From contig CABUXT010000019.1 of assembly GCA_902495705.1 (NCBI GenBank), positions 1 through 43,659 of the forward strand: 43,659 nt of DNA, in the 5' to 3' direction. Shown here one piece after another: positions 1 through 7,934 of this stretch. The translations under genes and the position numbers were made by a program. This DNA is from an uncultured cyanobacterium (GTDB taxonomy: Bacteria > Cyanobacteriota > Vampirovibrionia > Gastranaerophilales > Gastranaerophilaceae). A model generated the notes under the pieces. The model had not been told where the DNA came from and did not search any database. It worked only from the letters and a program-made list of their open reading frames with translations. Within the stretch, counting starts at the first letter, position 1. Each line of letters begins with the position of its first letter.

Positions 1-160
1 CACAAAGGTCGATTTTTAAAATCAACATTGATAGATTCTGAATAGGATAAAATCTAAGCCAAACAAGTTGGCAAGATTTTTAATCCTTTCAGAATGACAT
101 GCTGCTTATCACCTACTTAACTGTCATTCTGAATTTATTTCAGAATCTTTTCCATAATTA
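1..160. repeat. Dispersed hairpin repeats at window start
   Basis: No gene is seen before 268. Positions 33-99 form an imperfect inverted repeat: an arm starting AGATTCTGAATAGGAT pairs with an arm ending ATCCTTTCAGAATGACA. A shorter hairpin with TCATTCTGAA and TTCAGAATC arms follows at 122-149. The first 30 bases match, in reverse orientation, the tail of the repeat near 19105-19138, so the window opens inside a copy. Confidence 0.8.
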
Positions 161-232
161 ATATTTAACAAATGCTACTATTGATAAATATTGATTATTA
201 GGAGCAGGAATTAATCTCCATTATTTATACTA

Positions 233-261
233 TTAAACTTTTTTGGATTTTACACTATACT
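233..261 (+). promoter_or_regulatory. Promoter of the 268 gene, leaderless type
   Basis: TTAAAC (233-238), a 17-base spacer and TATACT (256-261) stand in ideal sigma-70 spacing. The -10 box ends exactly six bases before the ATG at 268, so transcription should start at or next to the start codon. No Shine-Dalgarno sequence is possible in such a transcript. Confidence 0.65.
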
Positions 262-267
262 ATTGAT

Positions 268-1161
268 ATGAAAAAAATATTATTTACATTACTGTTATTA
301 TCTTTGATTTTGCCCTCTGTAAACCTGTCTGCTGATGCGGCTTTGGTGTCAAACAGAACTTATAGAGCCGAGCAGAAAAAAGAAATTAAACAAGATATCA
401 AACTGATAAAAGAACTTTTTACAACACATGAACTTGCTGCAAATAAGCATGATGTCAAGGCTTTAGAACACTTCTATGCCGATAACTATATGAATAATGA
501 CGGATTTGACAAAAAATCGTATTTCAAAAGTATCGAATCAACTTGGAAAGCTTGCGATGATTTGACATACAATACAAAGATTTTGTCTATCAATGTCAAT
601 GGAGACCATGCCAGTGTTTATGTGGATGAAATTGCCTCAGGCACTATTACGGAAACAATTGATACTATTCCGATTTCAGGAGAAATTCATTCAAAATCAA
701 AAGGAATTTATCAACTAATTAAAATTAATGGTGTTTGGTATATTTCAGGTGAAACTTCTTTGTCAGATGAATCTTCTTTGCTGTATGGCGAGGCAAGATT
801 TATGAATATTGAGTTGCAAGCTCCTGAACAAGTTGGCGCAGGAGATACTTATACTGTCTCATTAAAAGTTGATGCTACTCCAAATACATTTATCGTTGGT
901 TCAATTGACCATGACCCTGTGACATTCCCTTCAAAAACTCCGCAAAGTGAATTGAGAGCATTACCAAAATCTCAGTTCTTGGAACGTTTAATCAAGGCAA
1001 ATACAGATAATATCAATGAATATGCTATCGCATCACTTGCTATTTCAAAAGTAAATAATGTCGGTGGGGATAATTTCAGAGTATATATGGCAGGTTTGGC
1101 ATGTGTGATGAAACGTGTTAATGTCGTGCCGAAAAATAATTTTATCAAATTAGAGGATTAA
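268..1161 (+). CDS. Secreted protein with NTF2/SnoaL-like domain
   Basis: A 297-residue protein with a clear Sec signal peptide: lysines at positions 2-3, a leucine-rich core to about residue 18 and a small-residue cleavage region near ADAA. Residues about 38-165 resemble the NTF2-like (SnoaL/DUF4440) fold: an N-terminal helix with a KHDVKALEHFYADNYM stretch, then alternating strands ending in a GVWYISGE turn. Such domains often bind small ligands, but no catalytic residues can be assigned. The C-terminal 110 residues look like a separate beta-rich part. The gene is read from a leaderless-type promoter and is followed after one base by lspA, so it heads an envelope-flavoured operon. The exact role is unknown. 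Confidence 0.75.
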   Translation: MKKILFTLLLLSLILPSVNLSADAALVSNRTYRAEQKKEIKQDIKLIKELFTTHELAANKHDVKALEHFYADNYMNNDGFDKKSYFKSIESTWKACDDLTYNTKILSINVNGDHASVYVDEIASGTITETIDTIPISGEIHSKSKGIYQLIKINGVWYISGETSLSDESSLLYGEARFMNIELQAPEQVGAGDTYTVSLKVDATPNTFIVGSIDHDPVTFPSKTPQSELRALPKSQFLERLIKANTDNINEYAIASLAISKVNNVGGDNFRVYMAGLACVMKRVNVVPKNNFIKLED

Positions 1162-1162
1162 G

Positions 1163-1627
1163 ATGGATAAATCAATAGGAAAATATTTATTTTTTATAGC
1201 ATGTTTTGCATTTTGGCTGTTTTTGGCTTTGTTTTCATCAAAGTTAATTGTAGATAATTTGACATCAGGGCATCACTATTCAAATGCGGTATTCAATTTG
1301 CATTACCTGAAAAATACAGGTGCGGCGTTTAGTTTGTTGCAAAATGCCAGAGAATTTTTAATAATTGTGTCAATTGTTGCGGTTACCCTTTTGTTTATGT
1401 ATGTTCATCACCATATCAAAAACATCCATTTTATTTCAATTTCATTCATCGCACTTCTTTGTTCAGGAATTATGAGCAACTGCCATGAACGAATTGTCCT
1501 TGGATATGTGAGAGATTATATTCAGTTGAATTTCGTAAACTTTCCGGTGTTCAATGTTGCAGATATCTTTATTACGCTTGGTGTAATTGCGCTTGTCGGA
1601 ATTTTACTTTTTTACAAGGGAAGATAA
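1163..1627 (+). CDS. lspA: Lipoprotein signal peptidase (signal peptidase II)
   Basis: LspA is the inner-membrane aspartyl protease that removes the signal peptide of prolipoproteins at the lipidated cysteine. The 154-residue length and four hydrophobic segments fit the family. The NTGAAFS motif is at residues 51-57. The two catalytic aspartates are D118 in GYVRDYI and D134 in FNVADIF. Oddly, the normally invariant NxxDR motif reads NCHER (N106-R110), with Glu in place of Asp, and the glycine before the Asn is Ser. Both catalytic aspartates remain, so it is probably active. It starts one base after the previous stop and is followed three bases later by a pseudouridine synthase, the common lspA-rluD arrangement. 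Confidence 0.93.
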   Translation: MDKSIGKYLFFIACFAFWLFLALFSSKLIVDNLTSGHHYSNAVFNLHYLKNTGAAFSLLQNAREFLIIVSIVAVTLLFMYVHHHIKNIHFISISFIALLCSGIMSNCHERIVLGYVRDYIQLNFVNFPVFNVADIFITLGVIALVGILLFYKGR

Positions 1628-1630
1628 TTT

Positions 1631-2548
1631 ATGCTTTTGACGATTGATGAAAATACCGATAATACTAGATTGGATGTATATTTGTCTGATTTGTATGAAG
1701 GTATTTCGCGTTCAAAAATTCAAAATGCAATAAAATCAGGTAAGGTTCTTGTAAATAATCAAATAAAAAAGCCTTCTTATGTTCTAAAAGAAAGCGATAA
1801 TGTCGAATTTGAAAATCTGATAGAAGAAAAAAGCTTAAATATTGAGCCTGAAAATATTCCAATAGAAATTGTTTGGGAAGATGAAAATATGGCTGTTGTG
1901 AATAAACCGTCAGGCATGTTGACTCATCCGACCCCATTGGAAACATCAGGAACTTTGGTTAATGCGTTATTATATAAATATGGAGTGAATGGTTTGTCGG
2001 ATTTGAATGGAGAGTTTCGTCGAGGAATTGTCCATCGATTGGATAGAAACACTTCCGGGCTTTTGATGATTGCCAAAAATAATAAAACGCATGAGTACCT
2101 TGCTAATTTGATAAAAAATCACGATATGACAAAAAAATACCACGCGGTTTTGAAAGGTGATTATCCGCTTGATGAAGATGTAATAAATGAACCAATCGGC
2201 AGACACAAAACTCAACCGCACAAAATGGCTGTTACACCTGATGGCAAACCGAGTACAACGATTTTGAAAGTTCTTGAACGATTCAAGGAGGCGACTTACG
2301 TTGAGTTGACTTTAGTAACAGGGCGAACTCATCAAATCCGTGTTCATACAAGTTACAGACATTATCCTGTATTTAATGATACATTGTATGGGGCAGGTCA
2401 GGGCAAAATCAAGACTCAAGAACAAGTTTTGCAGTCGTTTTATCTGAAATTTGCAAAACCTTTTTCAGCAGAGATAATTGAACTTGAAATTCAACCGGAT
2501 GAGGAATTATCCAAAGTGCTGACGTACTTTAGAAACAGGAGAGTTTAA
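1631..2548 (+). CDS. rluD: RluA/RluD-family 23S rRNA pseudouridine synthase
   Basis: A 305-residue enzyme converting uridine to pseudouridine in structured RNA, most likely 23S rRNA. An S4 RNA-binding domain spans about residues 10-65 (SRSKIQNAIKSGKVLVNN). The catalytic domain begins near residue 80 with VVNKPSGMLTHP and contains the active-site motif HRLDRNTSGL with catalytic D138, followed by GRTHQIRVH in the C-terminal half. This order is that of the RluA/RluC/RluD group; length and the S4 domain favour RluD. It lies in an operon directly behind lspA and one base ahead of a small membrane protein. The exact target uridines cannot be read from sequence. Confidence 0.9.
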   Translation: MLLTIDENTDNTRLDVYLSDLYEGISRSKIQNAIKSGKVLVNNQIKKPSYVLKESDNVEFENLIEEKSLNIEPENIPIEIVWEDENMAVVNKPSGMLTHPTPLETSGTLVNALLYKYGVNGLSDLNGEFRRGIVHRLDRNTSGLLMIAKNNKTHEYLANLIKNHDMTKKYHAVLKGDYPLDEDVINEPIGRHKTQPHKMAVTPDGKPSTTILKVLERFKEATYVELTLVTGRTHQIRVHTSYRHYPVFNDTLYGAGQGKIKTQEQVLQSFYLKFAKPFSAEIIELEIQPDEELSKVLTYFRNRRV

Positions 2549-2549
2549 C

Positions 2550-2996
2550 ATGAAAAAAATATATTTAGGTTTGAGTATTGTATTACTTTTGTGCGTAATT
2601 TATTTGGCGATGGTAAATTCCAATAATTACGCATTGATAAATGTTTTGTCCGGCATGGATATTCATAGAGATGGTTTGGTGGCTAACGGTCAATATTTGG
2701 CAAAAGCTGTCAGACTTTCTACATACACGGTTTTGATTTTGTTATCAGGAATATTTGTTGGTGCTGGAACTGTTTATATGTTTTTGTCTGCACAGAAAGA
2801 AAAGGTGAAGGCTTACCAAAGAGAATTGGAAAAAACTTCAATTTCAGGCATGGATAATGCATCTAGGGTTGAGGTTTTGGAAGCAAAGATTAAAACATTG
2901 GAAAAAGCTTTCAATACCGTGATTGACGAGCGCACAAAGCTTGAAGTGCAAATTAAAACTCTTAATGCAGAACTTGATAATTTGAACAAAGGCTAG
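2550..2996 (+). CDS. Small membrane protein with coiled coil (LapA-like)
   Basis: A 148-residue protein with two hydrophobic segments, about residues 4-24 and 55-80, followed by a charged heptad-patterned region from about residue 82 to the end that should form a coiled coil. The layout (two membrane helices then a cytoplasmic helix) resembles LapA/DUF1049 proteins, but similarity is too weak for certainty. A strong ribosome site, AGGAGAG, lies inside the end of the preceding gene, so it is the last gene of the 268-2996 operon. Function unknown; a role in envelope assembly is only a guess from its neighbours. Confidence 0.7.
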   Translation: MKKIYLGLSIVLLLCVIYLAMVNSNNYALINVLSGMDIHRDGLVANGQYLAKAVRLSTYTVLILLSGIFVGAGTVYMFLSAQKEKVKAYQRELEKTSISGMDNASRVEVLEAKIKTLEKAFNTVIDERTKLEVQIKTLNAELDNLNKG

Positions 2997-3019
2997 GGTA
3001 GGGGGTAAATATAATATTA

Positions 3020-3084
3020 TGTCATTCTGAAAGGATTAAAAATCAAGGAACATAGTGACGTAGATTTTATCCTATTCAGAATCT
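3020..3084. repeat. Dispersed hairpin repeat
   Basis: An imperfect inverted repeat: TGTCATTCTGAAAGGATTAA at the left pairs with a right arm reading ATCCTATTCAGAATCT. It is the same family as 33-99 and 15571-15640. It lies between the lspA operon and an XRE regulator and may end transcription by forming a stem, though no clear T-run follows. Confidence 0.75.
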
Positions 3085-3184
3085 CTAATTAAACATTGTT
3101 ATTTTGTGTTATTGATATTTGCTTTTAAAGATTTCTCTCAAATTGTATTGTTTCTAACTTCTTTATATAGTAAAATTGTATTGT

Positions 3185-3403
3185 ATGATTGATGGCAAAA
3201 AATTGTTAGAACAACTGGGCAGAAATATTAAAGCCGAGCGCGTACGATGTGGGTACACGCAAGAATCTTTTGCCGAAAAACTTGGGGTAACGCGCGAATA
3301 CCTGAGCCGAATTGAGCGCGGTCAGGAAAATATGTCGATTTTAAAAATTTTGAATCTTGCCGTTAATTTAGATACAGATATCAGTAACCTTTTAAGGTTT
3401 TAA
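3185..3403 (+). CDS. Orphan XRE-family helix-turn-helix regulator
   Basis: A 72-residue protein that is almost only a Cro/CI-type HTH domain: helices with RCGYTQESFAEKLGVTREY and LSRIERG, the usual HTH_3 signature, and no effector domain. I chose the ATG at 3185 over an in-frame TTG at 3176 because TAAAAT at 3171-3176 would start transcription close to 3185, giving a leaderless mRNA. Unlike the other four XRE genes here, it has no divergent pilin partner; upstream is a hairpin repeat. Its end overlaps the convergent membrane gene by 23 bases. Target genes unknown. Confidence 0.85.
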   Translation: MIDGKKLLEQLGRNIKAERVRCGYTQESFAEKLGVTREYLSRIERGQENMSILKILNLAVNLDTDISNLLRF

Positions 3404-3839
3404 GAAATTCTATCAACAGATTTATTTTTTCTGTTCCTATTGCAGTGAAATCAACTTGGGAATTGTTATTTAGCAAGAGGTGAAATTCTGCCTCCTGAAA
3501 TACAACCATGCTGTTATTCATAAAAAACACAACTTGAGGTTTCTTTTTTTGAACACGGAAATCTTTGATTTGGTCAAACAAAATGGTTTGATTGTTGATT
3601 GTAATTGAGTCCTCGTTGATTTTTATAGAATCTTTGTTTTTGAGCTTGTTTATAATTAGCAACCTTGGCAAATAAATCGCTGTGAAAATTCCGATTGAAA
3701 TAATAGCAGGGGTAAAGTGGATGCGGTGCAAGCAATACAGGTATGAAATAAACCCTGCAATAAGAATATATAGTGTAATTATCCCTATTACTATCATTAT
3801 TGGGCGTTCGTCTGTGGTGGGTTTGAAATTATTATTCAT
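3381..3839 (-). CDS. Small membrane protein, two N-terminal helices
   Basis: A 152-residue protein with two hydrophobic helices (about residues 14-36 and 42-62) and a soluble C-terminal part of about 85 residues with short strands such as SIKINEDSITINNQTILFDQI. This layout is like bacterial PH-domain membrane proteins, but I recognise no firm family. It has an AGGAAG ribosome site. It lies 18 bases downstream of another small membrane gene on the same strand, so the two are probably co-transcribed, and its 3' end overlaps the convergent XRE gene. Function unknown. Confidence 0.7.
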   Translation of the reverse strand: MNNNFKPTTDERPIMIVIGIITLYILIAGFISYLYCLHRIHFTPAIISIGIFTAIYLPRLLIINKLKNKDSIKINEDSITINNQTILFDQIKDFRVQKKKPQVVFFMNNSMVVFQEAEFHLLLNNNSQVDFTAIGTEKINLLIEFLKTLKGY

Positions 3840-3857
3840 TCATACTTCCTGCTATTG

Positions 3858-4214
3858 CTAATTTTTAGTGACTTCTTTTACGTTGTATTTATCCATAAGG
3901 TTGTTTTTCTTATTGGAAGATATCATTGCACCAACGCCAAGTCCTGCAATTACGCCTCCCGGAACTCCTAAAATTCCCCAGAGAATTGAGCGTTTATATA
4001 TGCTTGTTATCCATCCGAGCATTGAAAATGCTGCAACAAAAATCATAGTCATATTGAACAGCTTTTTTTCTTGCGAATTGTATTTTTTTACAAATTCATC
4101 CGCTTTTGTCTGCTCAATTTCGTAACTTGGTGTGTTTTGCGGTCTATCGGGACTTTTTCTAAAATCCAGTCTGACCCTTCCGTTATCAATATTTGGACCT
4201 ATTTGTAATCTCAT
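3858..4214 (-). CDS. Small two-helix membrane protein
   Basis: A 118-residue protein of unknown family. The first 50 residues are polar; then two hydrophobic segments (about 54-72 and 77-99), the second glycine-rich (GILGVPGGVIAGLGVGAM), and a basic tail. The glycine-rich helix could pack or oligomerise in the membrane. It lies 40 bases downstream of murJ and just upstream of the other small membrane gene, so it may be the third member of the spoIID-murJ transcription unit. No catalytic motif is visible. Confidence 0.65.
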   Translation of the reverse strand: MRLQIGPNIDNGRVRLDFRKSPDRPQNTPSYEIEQTKADEFVKKYNSQEKKLFNMTMIFVAAFSMLGWITSIYKRSILWGILGVPGGVIAGLGVGAMISSNKKNNLMDKYNVKEVTKN

Positions 4215-4254
4215 ATTGTAACCTTAACTCTTCTTATTTGATTTTTGAATTACC

Positions 4255-5865
4255 TTATTTTCTTAACAGTTTTGCTGACAATCTATTAAACAACTCGCCT
4301 GCATATTCCATTTTGAATAATAAATTAAGCGGAATATAAACAACCAAGCAGATAATTGCTATTAAACTTATTTTAGTAATTTCAAACGGAATTTTTGCCA
4401 AGTGTACAAATTTGTCAAATTCAAGTGCACATAAGTAACAAACTCCAAGTGTTATAATACCTGCAATTGTCATTTTTAACAAGTTTGTGAACAAAGATTT
4501 ATAATCCATTTTCATTTTCTTTGTGATTAAAATTCCAAGTATAGCACCGTTAAATAGGGTTACAAGTGATGTAGATAGAGTGATTCCGCCGATACCAAAA
4601 CCCATTTTTGAAATCAATATCCAGTTTAGTAATAATTTCAATACGATTGATGAAAACGCAACGATAAACGGTGTTGCAGAATCGTTAAATGAATAATAAA
4701 CTCTGGTGATTGAATCTCTAAATACGTACGGAATAATAGATACAGACAAGAACCAAAGCGCTTCTGTAACCATAAATGTTGCATTTTGGTCAAATACACC
4801 GTGTTCAAATACCAAACGCACAGCGTCCATTCCGACAACTAAAATTCCTATGATAATCGGAATTGCTCCGAAAAATAAAACACCTACACCTTTATTAAAG
4901 TAATTTCTTATTCCTGCATAATCTTTATCGGCAACAAGTTTTGCAAAAATTGGGAATAGCGGTACCAAAAATGCTGTAACAAGTATGCCTACAGGAAACT
5001 GAAAAACTCTGTTTGCGTATCCTACAGCAGTCCATGCGCCTTCTGAAATAGATGATGTGAAAAACATATCAACATAGATGTGAATTTGCCCAACGGTTGA
5101 ACTTAGCACGGCAGGGAATAAAAGTTCGCAAATCTCTTTAAAATGCGGATTGTTCGTAAATTCAAAATTCGGTTTTAATCTGTAGCCAAGTTTTCTTATA
5201 TTAGGATATTGGATAATCAATTGTAAAATCGCACCGATTGTTGTTGCCCACGCTAGTGCATAACCTTTTTGGTCATTTGGAACAGCCATAACTACACCAA
5301 TTATTGCAAGGCTCATTATTATTGGGGACAAGTTCGGTAGCATAAATTGGCGGTAAATAATTAAAATTCCATAATAAATTCCGACAATCCCACCTATAAC
5401 AAGTAGAGGGGTCATTATTTTTAGGTGCATAGCAGCAAGGTTTACCATTTCAGCAGAACCACCTGAAATAATCAAGCCCATAATTTGTTTAGGGAATAAA
5501 AATATTATTGCCGATAATATCAAGAAGAATATGATTGTTGCATTCATAAAAGTAGAATACAATTTGTTGACTTCTTCTGTCGGTTTTTCATTAAGATTTG
5601 GAATTAGTTTAGAAAATATTGCAACTGTTGCACTATGAAATGGACCACCTACTCCGCCTAACAAAATTAATGATAGGGAAGGTATTTGATAAGCGTAATA
5701 ATAAGCATCAGAAACGAGCGAAGCACCGTAATAATTCGCGATAATTATATCTCTGATAAATCCTATTAATTTACTTACTATAGTTACAACTGCAATGAGC
5801 CAAGCTGCTTTTAATACGCTTGGAGCTTTATTTTCTTTAATTGTTGATTCTGTCATCTTTTCCAA
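4255..5865 (-). CDS. murJ: Lipid II flippase MurJ (MviN)
   Basis: A 536-residue polytopic membrane protein with about 14 hydrophobic helices, the layout of the MOP-superfamily flippase MurJ, which moves lipid II across the inner membrane for peptidoglycan synthesis. The N-terminal stretch VTIVSKLIGFIRDIIIANYYG is the family hallmark (conserved Arg in the first helix), and a GGVGGPFHSATVAIFSKL segment follows. The start overlaps the end of the upstream SpoIID-like gene by 29 bases, or 20 if the second Met (5856) is used. That overlap suggests translational coupling of a flippase with a glycan-strand enzyme. Confidence 0.93.
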   Translation of the reverse strand: MEKMTESTIKENKAPSVLKAAWLIAVVTIVSKLIGFIRDIIIANYYGASLVSDAYYYAYQIPSLSLILLGGVGGPFHSATVAIFSKLIPNLNEKPTEEVNKLYSTFMNATIIFFLILSAIIFLFPKQIMGLIISGGSAEMVNLAAMHLKIMTPLLVIGGIVGIYYGILIIYRQFMLPNLSPIIMSLAIIGVVMAVPNDQKGYALAWATTIGAILQLIIQYPNIRKLGYRLKPNFEFTNNPHFKEICELLFPAVLSSTVGQIHIYVDMFFTSSISEGAWTAVGYANRVFQFPVGILVTAFLVPLFPIFAKLVADKDYAGIRNYFNKGVGVLFFGAIPIIIGILVVGMDAVRLVFEHGVFDQNATFMVTEALWFLSVSIIPYVFRDSITRVYYSFNDSATPFIVAFSSIVLKLLLNWILISKMGFGIGGITLSTSLVTLFNGAILGILITKKMKMDYKSLFTNLLKMTIAGIITLGVCYLCALEFDKFVHLAKIPFEITKISLIAIICLVVYIPLNLLFKMEYAGELFNRLSAKLLRK

Positions 5866-7558
5866 CCAATTCTATATATAATCTTACTGCTTTGTTTGCG
5901 CCTTGTTTTTCTGGGTAGTGGAATTTTACGCAATTCATTCCTCTGTTTAAATATTTTGACAAATCTATTGTATTGTATCTTTTTGTTGTGTCAAAATCTA
6001 TTTTTTCATCAACGTTGTTAATCGTTGCATCGATGTAATTTACTTTATATTTGTTATCAACAACGAGAACTGCTCTACCATCTTTTGCATAAAAGTTTTG
6101 TGTCAAATAATTTTGAGTTCCGTTAGAAGATAATATTGCCGGTTCAGTGGCAAGAGAAATTCCAGTGTAATAGTGTTTTAGAATTTCATCATAAGTCTTG
6201 TTGAGTTCTTTGCCCATATATCCTGCGCCATATTGGCTCATTCCGACACCATGACCAAATCCGCCACCGTATGCTTTTATATAAATTAAGTCACCATTTT
6301 CGTTATATTCGTGTTCAAAAACTACATTAGCACTAGGCAAAGTCTTGCCATCTTTTGTTAAAAGCCTTCTTATAACAAGTTCTTTTTGGACTAAATAATT
6401 TCCGTTATCGGTTTGAATTTCTAGGTCCATTATTTTGCCAGAGTTTCCACGTTTTTTTACATTTAGTTTTTTTATTATGCCGATTGTTTCTCCCTTTTTT
6501 ACTGCAGGATGAACAAAACCTGTTGCACTTTGTGCTGCGATGTTATTTTGTACGGCATCTTGAATTTCTTGTCCGTTCCACTCTCTTTCCCATCTGTAAT
6601 AAGAAGATTTGACATCAAATGATTTCGGCTTAGATTTGTAAAACTTTGCTGCAGCCTCTTCTGTATTTAGTGCGCCAACATTGTTGTAATCAGGTTGAGC
6701 AATCAAATATGGTTTTGGTGGTGCGGGAAATTGTTTTGTTATTGGGTCAGAAAATGCGTTTGAATAGTTTTCTGTATAACCTCCAGCAGTTGATGAGTAT
6801 TGCGCAAGAATCAAATCCCAATCGTAAATTGCAACAATGCCTGTTGTTTCATTTACTGCCTGATTAGACAAATCACGCTCTGTATTTGCTCCAAAGTAAA
6901 CTTGGCTTGCTACAGAATCTACAACATCATAATTTGGGTTTGCTTTTACTCTAGGTGATAAAACATAATTTCTAGCGGCAACACTTTGAGCTTTTAGAGC
7001 TTCCAAGCCAAAAGACACAGGCATTTCATTAGGGACAACACCTTTTAAATATTCTTCTACAGGAAGTGAATTTACAATGTAGAATTTTCCTTCTTTTGTT
7101 GTTGGTACAAGTTCTAGTTGCCCTCTATATATTGCATCTTTGCCAGCTCGTTTTAGTCCTTTTATCCCCATAAATCCAAAGTCGGACTTAAATATAATTG
7201 GGCCTGAAACTTTTGCGATTGCGTGATTATCGGCGTCAGTTAGTACAAAGATTTTACCAACCATTGAAATTTTTATAACATTGTCGTTAGAAAAAGTATC
7301 AATATAGTTTTTGTTGTTATAAATCTCAAATTCTCCGGTGCCATAGATAGAAGTATTTGTCCATTCATAAGATGCAAAATTGTTTGTACCAATCCCTACT
7401 CGAACAGTTTTTGACGGTGGAGTTGAAATATAATCTCCAATTACGGTATCTCGTGCAATTTGCAACGTGGTGCTTGGTATCTCTCCAAAATAAGCTGCTC
7501 TTGCTGGCATGGTGAGTAATAATATGTTTAAAAGTAACGCTATCCCAATTTTATTCAT
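5837..7558 (-). CDS. SpoIID/LytB-domain secreted protein
   Basis: About 573 residues with an N-terminal signal peptide (MNKIGIALLLNILLL, then AxA). The SpoIID domain, a lytic transglycosylase acting on denuded glycan strands in sporeformers, is clear in the middle: VEEYLKGVVPNEMP, ALKAQSVAARNYVL, then a GYTENYSNAF segment and later a GGGFGHGVGMSQYGAGYMG motif. There are no sporulation genes here; SpoIID-like proteins are known in Cyanobacteria and other non-sporeformers. The start at 7558 is preferred over a TTG at 7576: TATAAT at 7565-7570 lies six bases before that ATG, and the signal peptide then begins properly. It is the first gene of an operon with murJ. Confidence 0.88.
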   Translation of the reverse strand: MNKIGIALLLNILLLTMPARAAYFGEIPSTTLQIARDTVIGDYISTPPSKTVRVGIGTNNFASYEWTNTSIYGTGEFEIYNNKNYIDTFSNDNVIKISMVGKIFVLTDADNHAIAKVSGPIIFKSDFGFMGIKGLKRAGKDAIYRGQLELVPTTKEGKFYIVNSLPVEEYLKGVVPNEMPVSFGLEALKAQSVAARNYVLSPRVKANPNYDVVDSVASQVYFGANTERDLSNQAVNETTGIVAIYDWDLILAQYSSTAGGYTENYSNAFSDPITKQFPAPPKPYLIAQPDYNNVGALNTEEAAAKFYKSKPKSFDVKSSYYRWEREWNGQEIQDAVQNNIAAQSATGFVHPAVKKGETIGIIKKLNVKKRGNSGKIMDLEIQTDNGNYLVQKELVIRRLLTKDGKTLPSANVVFEHEYNENGDLIYIKAYGGGFGHGVGMSQYGAGYMGKELNKTYDEILKHYYTGISLATEPAILSSNGTQNYLTQNFYAKDGRAVLVVDNKYKVNYIDATINNVDEKIDFDTTKRYNTIDLSKYLNRGMNCVKFHYPEKQGANKAVRLYIELVGKDDRINN

Positions 7559-7564
7559 AAAAGT

Positions 7565-7570
7565 ATTATA
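7565..7570 (-). promoter_or_regulatory. -10 box, leaderless type, spoIID-like operon
   Basis: A perfect TATAAT on the minus strand ends six bases before the ATG at 7558. No ribosome site lies between. This decides the start codon of the SpoIID-like gene. Confidence 0.6.
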
Positions 7571-7615
7571 TGACAAAAATACTTGTCATGATTTTGAGGT
7601 GGGTGGATTAAGTTG

Positions 7616-7843
7616 TTATGGGGAGATTTTGATAGGATAAATTGTTTCTAATGTAATATCAAGCATTTGGCAGATTTTGATAACGACAACTATTGTTGGA
7701 TTAGCTTTTTTATTTTCTATCATGTTTAAATATTTTGTAGAAATTCCAACACGTTCAGCAAGTTTTTCTTGCGAAATTCTTTTTCTTAGTCTTTCAATCC
7801 TGATGTTATCAGCTACTATTTGTAATATCTCCATGTCTGCCAT
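7616..7843 (-). CDS. XRE regulator of pilin module 1
   Basis: A 75-residue single-domain Cro/CI-type regulator: RLRKRISQEKLAERVGIS then TKYLNMIENKKANPTI, the standard HTH_3 pattern. It carries no ligand or dimerisation domain beyond the last few hydrophobic residues. It is transcribed divergently from the pilin-like gene at 7935 across 91 bases. TAGAAT (7851-7856) stands seven bases before its ATG, so the mRNA is probably leaderless. The shared intergenic region carries a spaced inverted repeat (7869-7913) as a candidate operator. It probably represses its own gene and the pilin; that is inferred from arrangement only. Confidence 0.88.
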   Translation of the reverse strand: MADMEILQIVADNIRIERLRKRISQEKLAERVGISTKYLNMIENKKANPTIVVVIKICQMLDITLETIYPIKISP

Positions 7844-7862
7844 ATCTCATATTCTATTCAAA

Positions 7863-7892
7863 TTGACAGAACTATAATATCCATGATAGTAT
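7863..7892 (+). promoter_or_regulatory. Promoter of pilin gene 7935
   Basis: A consensus TTGACA at 7863-7868, an 18-base spacer and TAGTAT at 7887-7892. One arm of the candidate operator lies in the spacer. Confidence 0.55.
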
Positions 7893-7913
7893 ATTAATCA
7901 AGAAATATAGTTC
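7869..7913. promoter_or_regulatory. Candidate operator, module 1
   Basis: GAACTATA (7869-7876) and its exact reverse complement TATAGTTC (7906-7913) are 29 bases apart. One arm is between the -35 and -10 of the pilin promoter and the other just past the expected start site. An additional ATAGT half-copy is at 7886-7890. Its sequence is unlike the palindromes of the other three modules. Confidence 0.45.
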
Positions 7914-7934
7914 ATAAAATAGGATGATTAAGTT

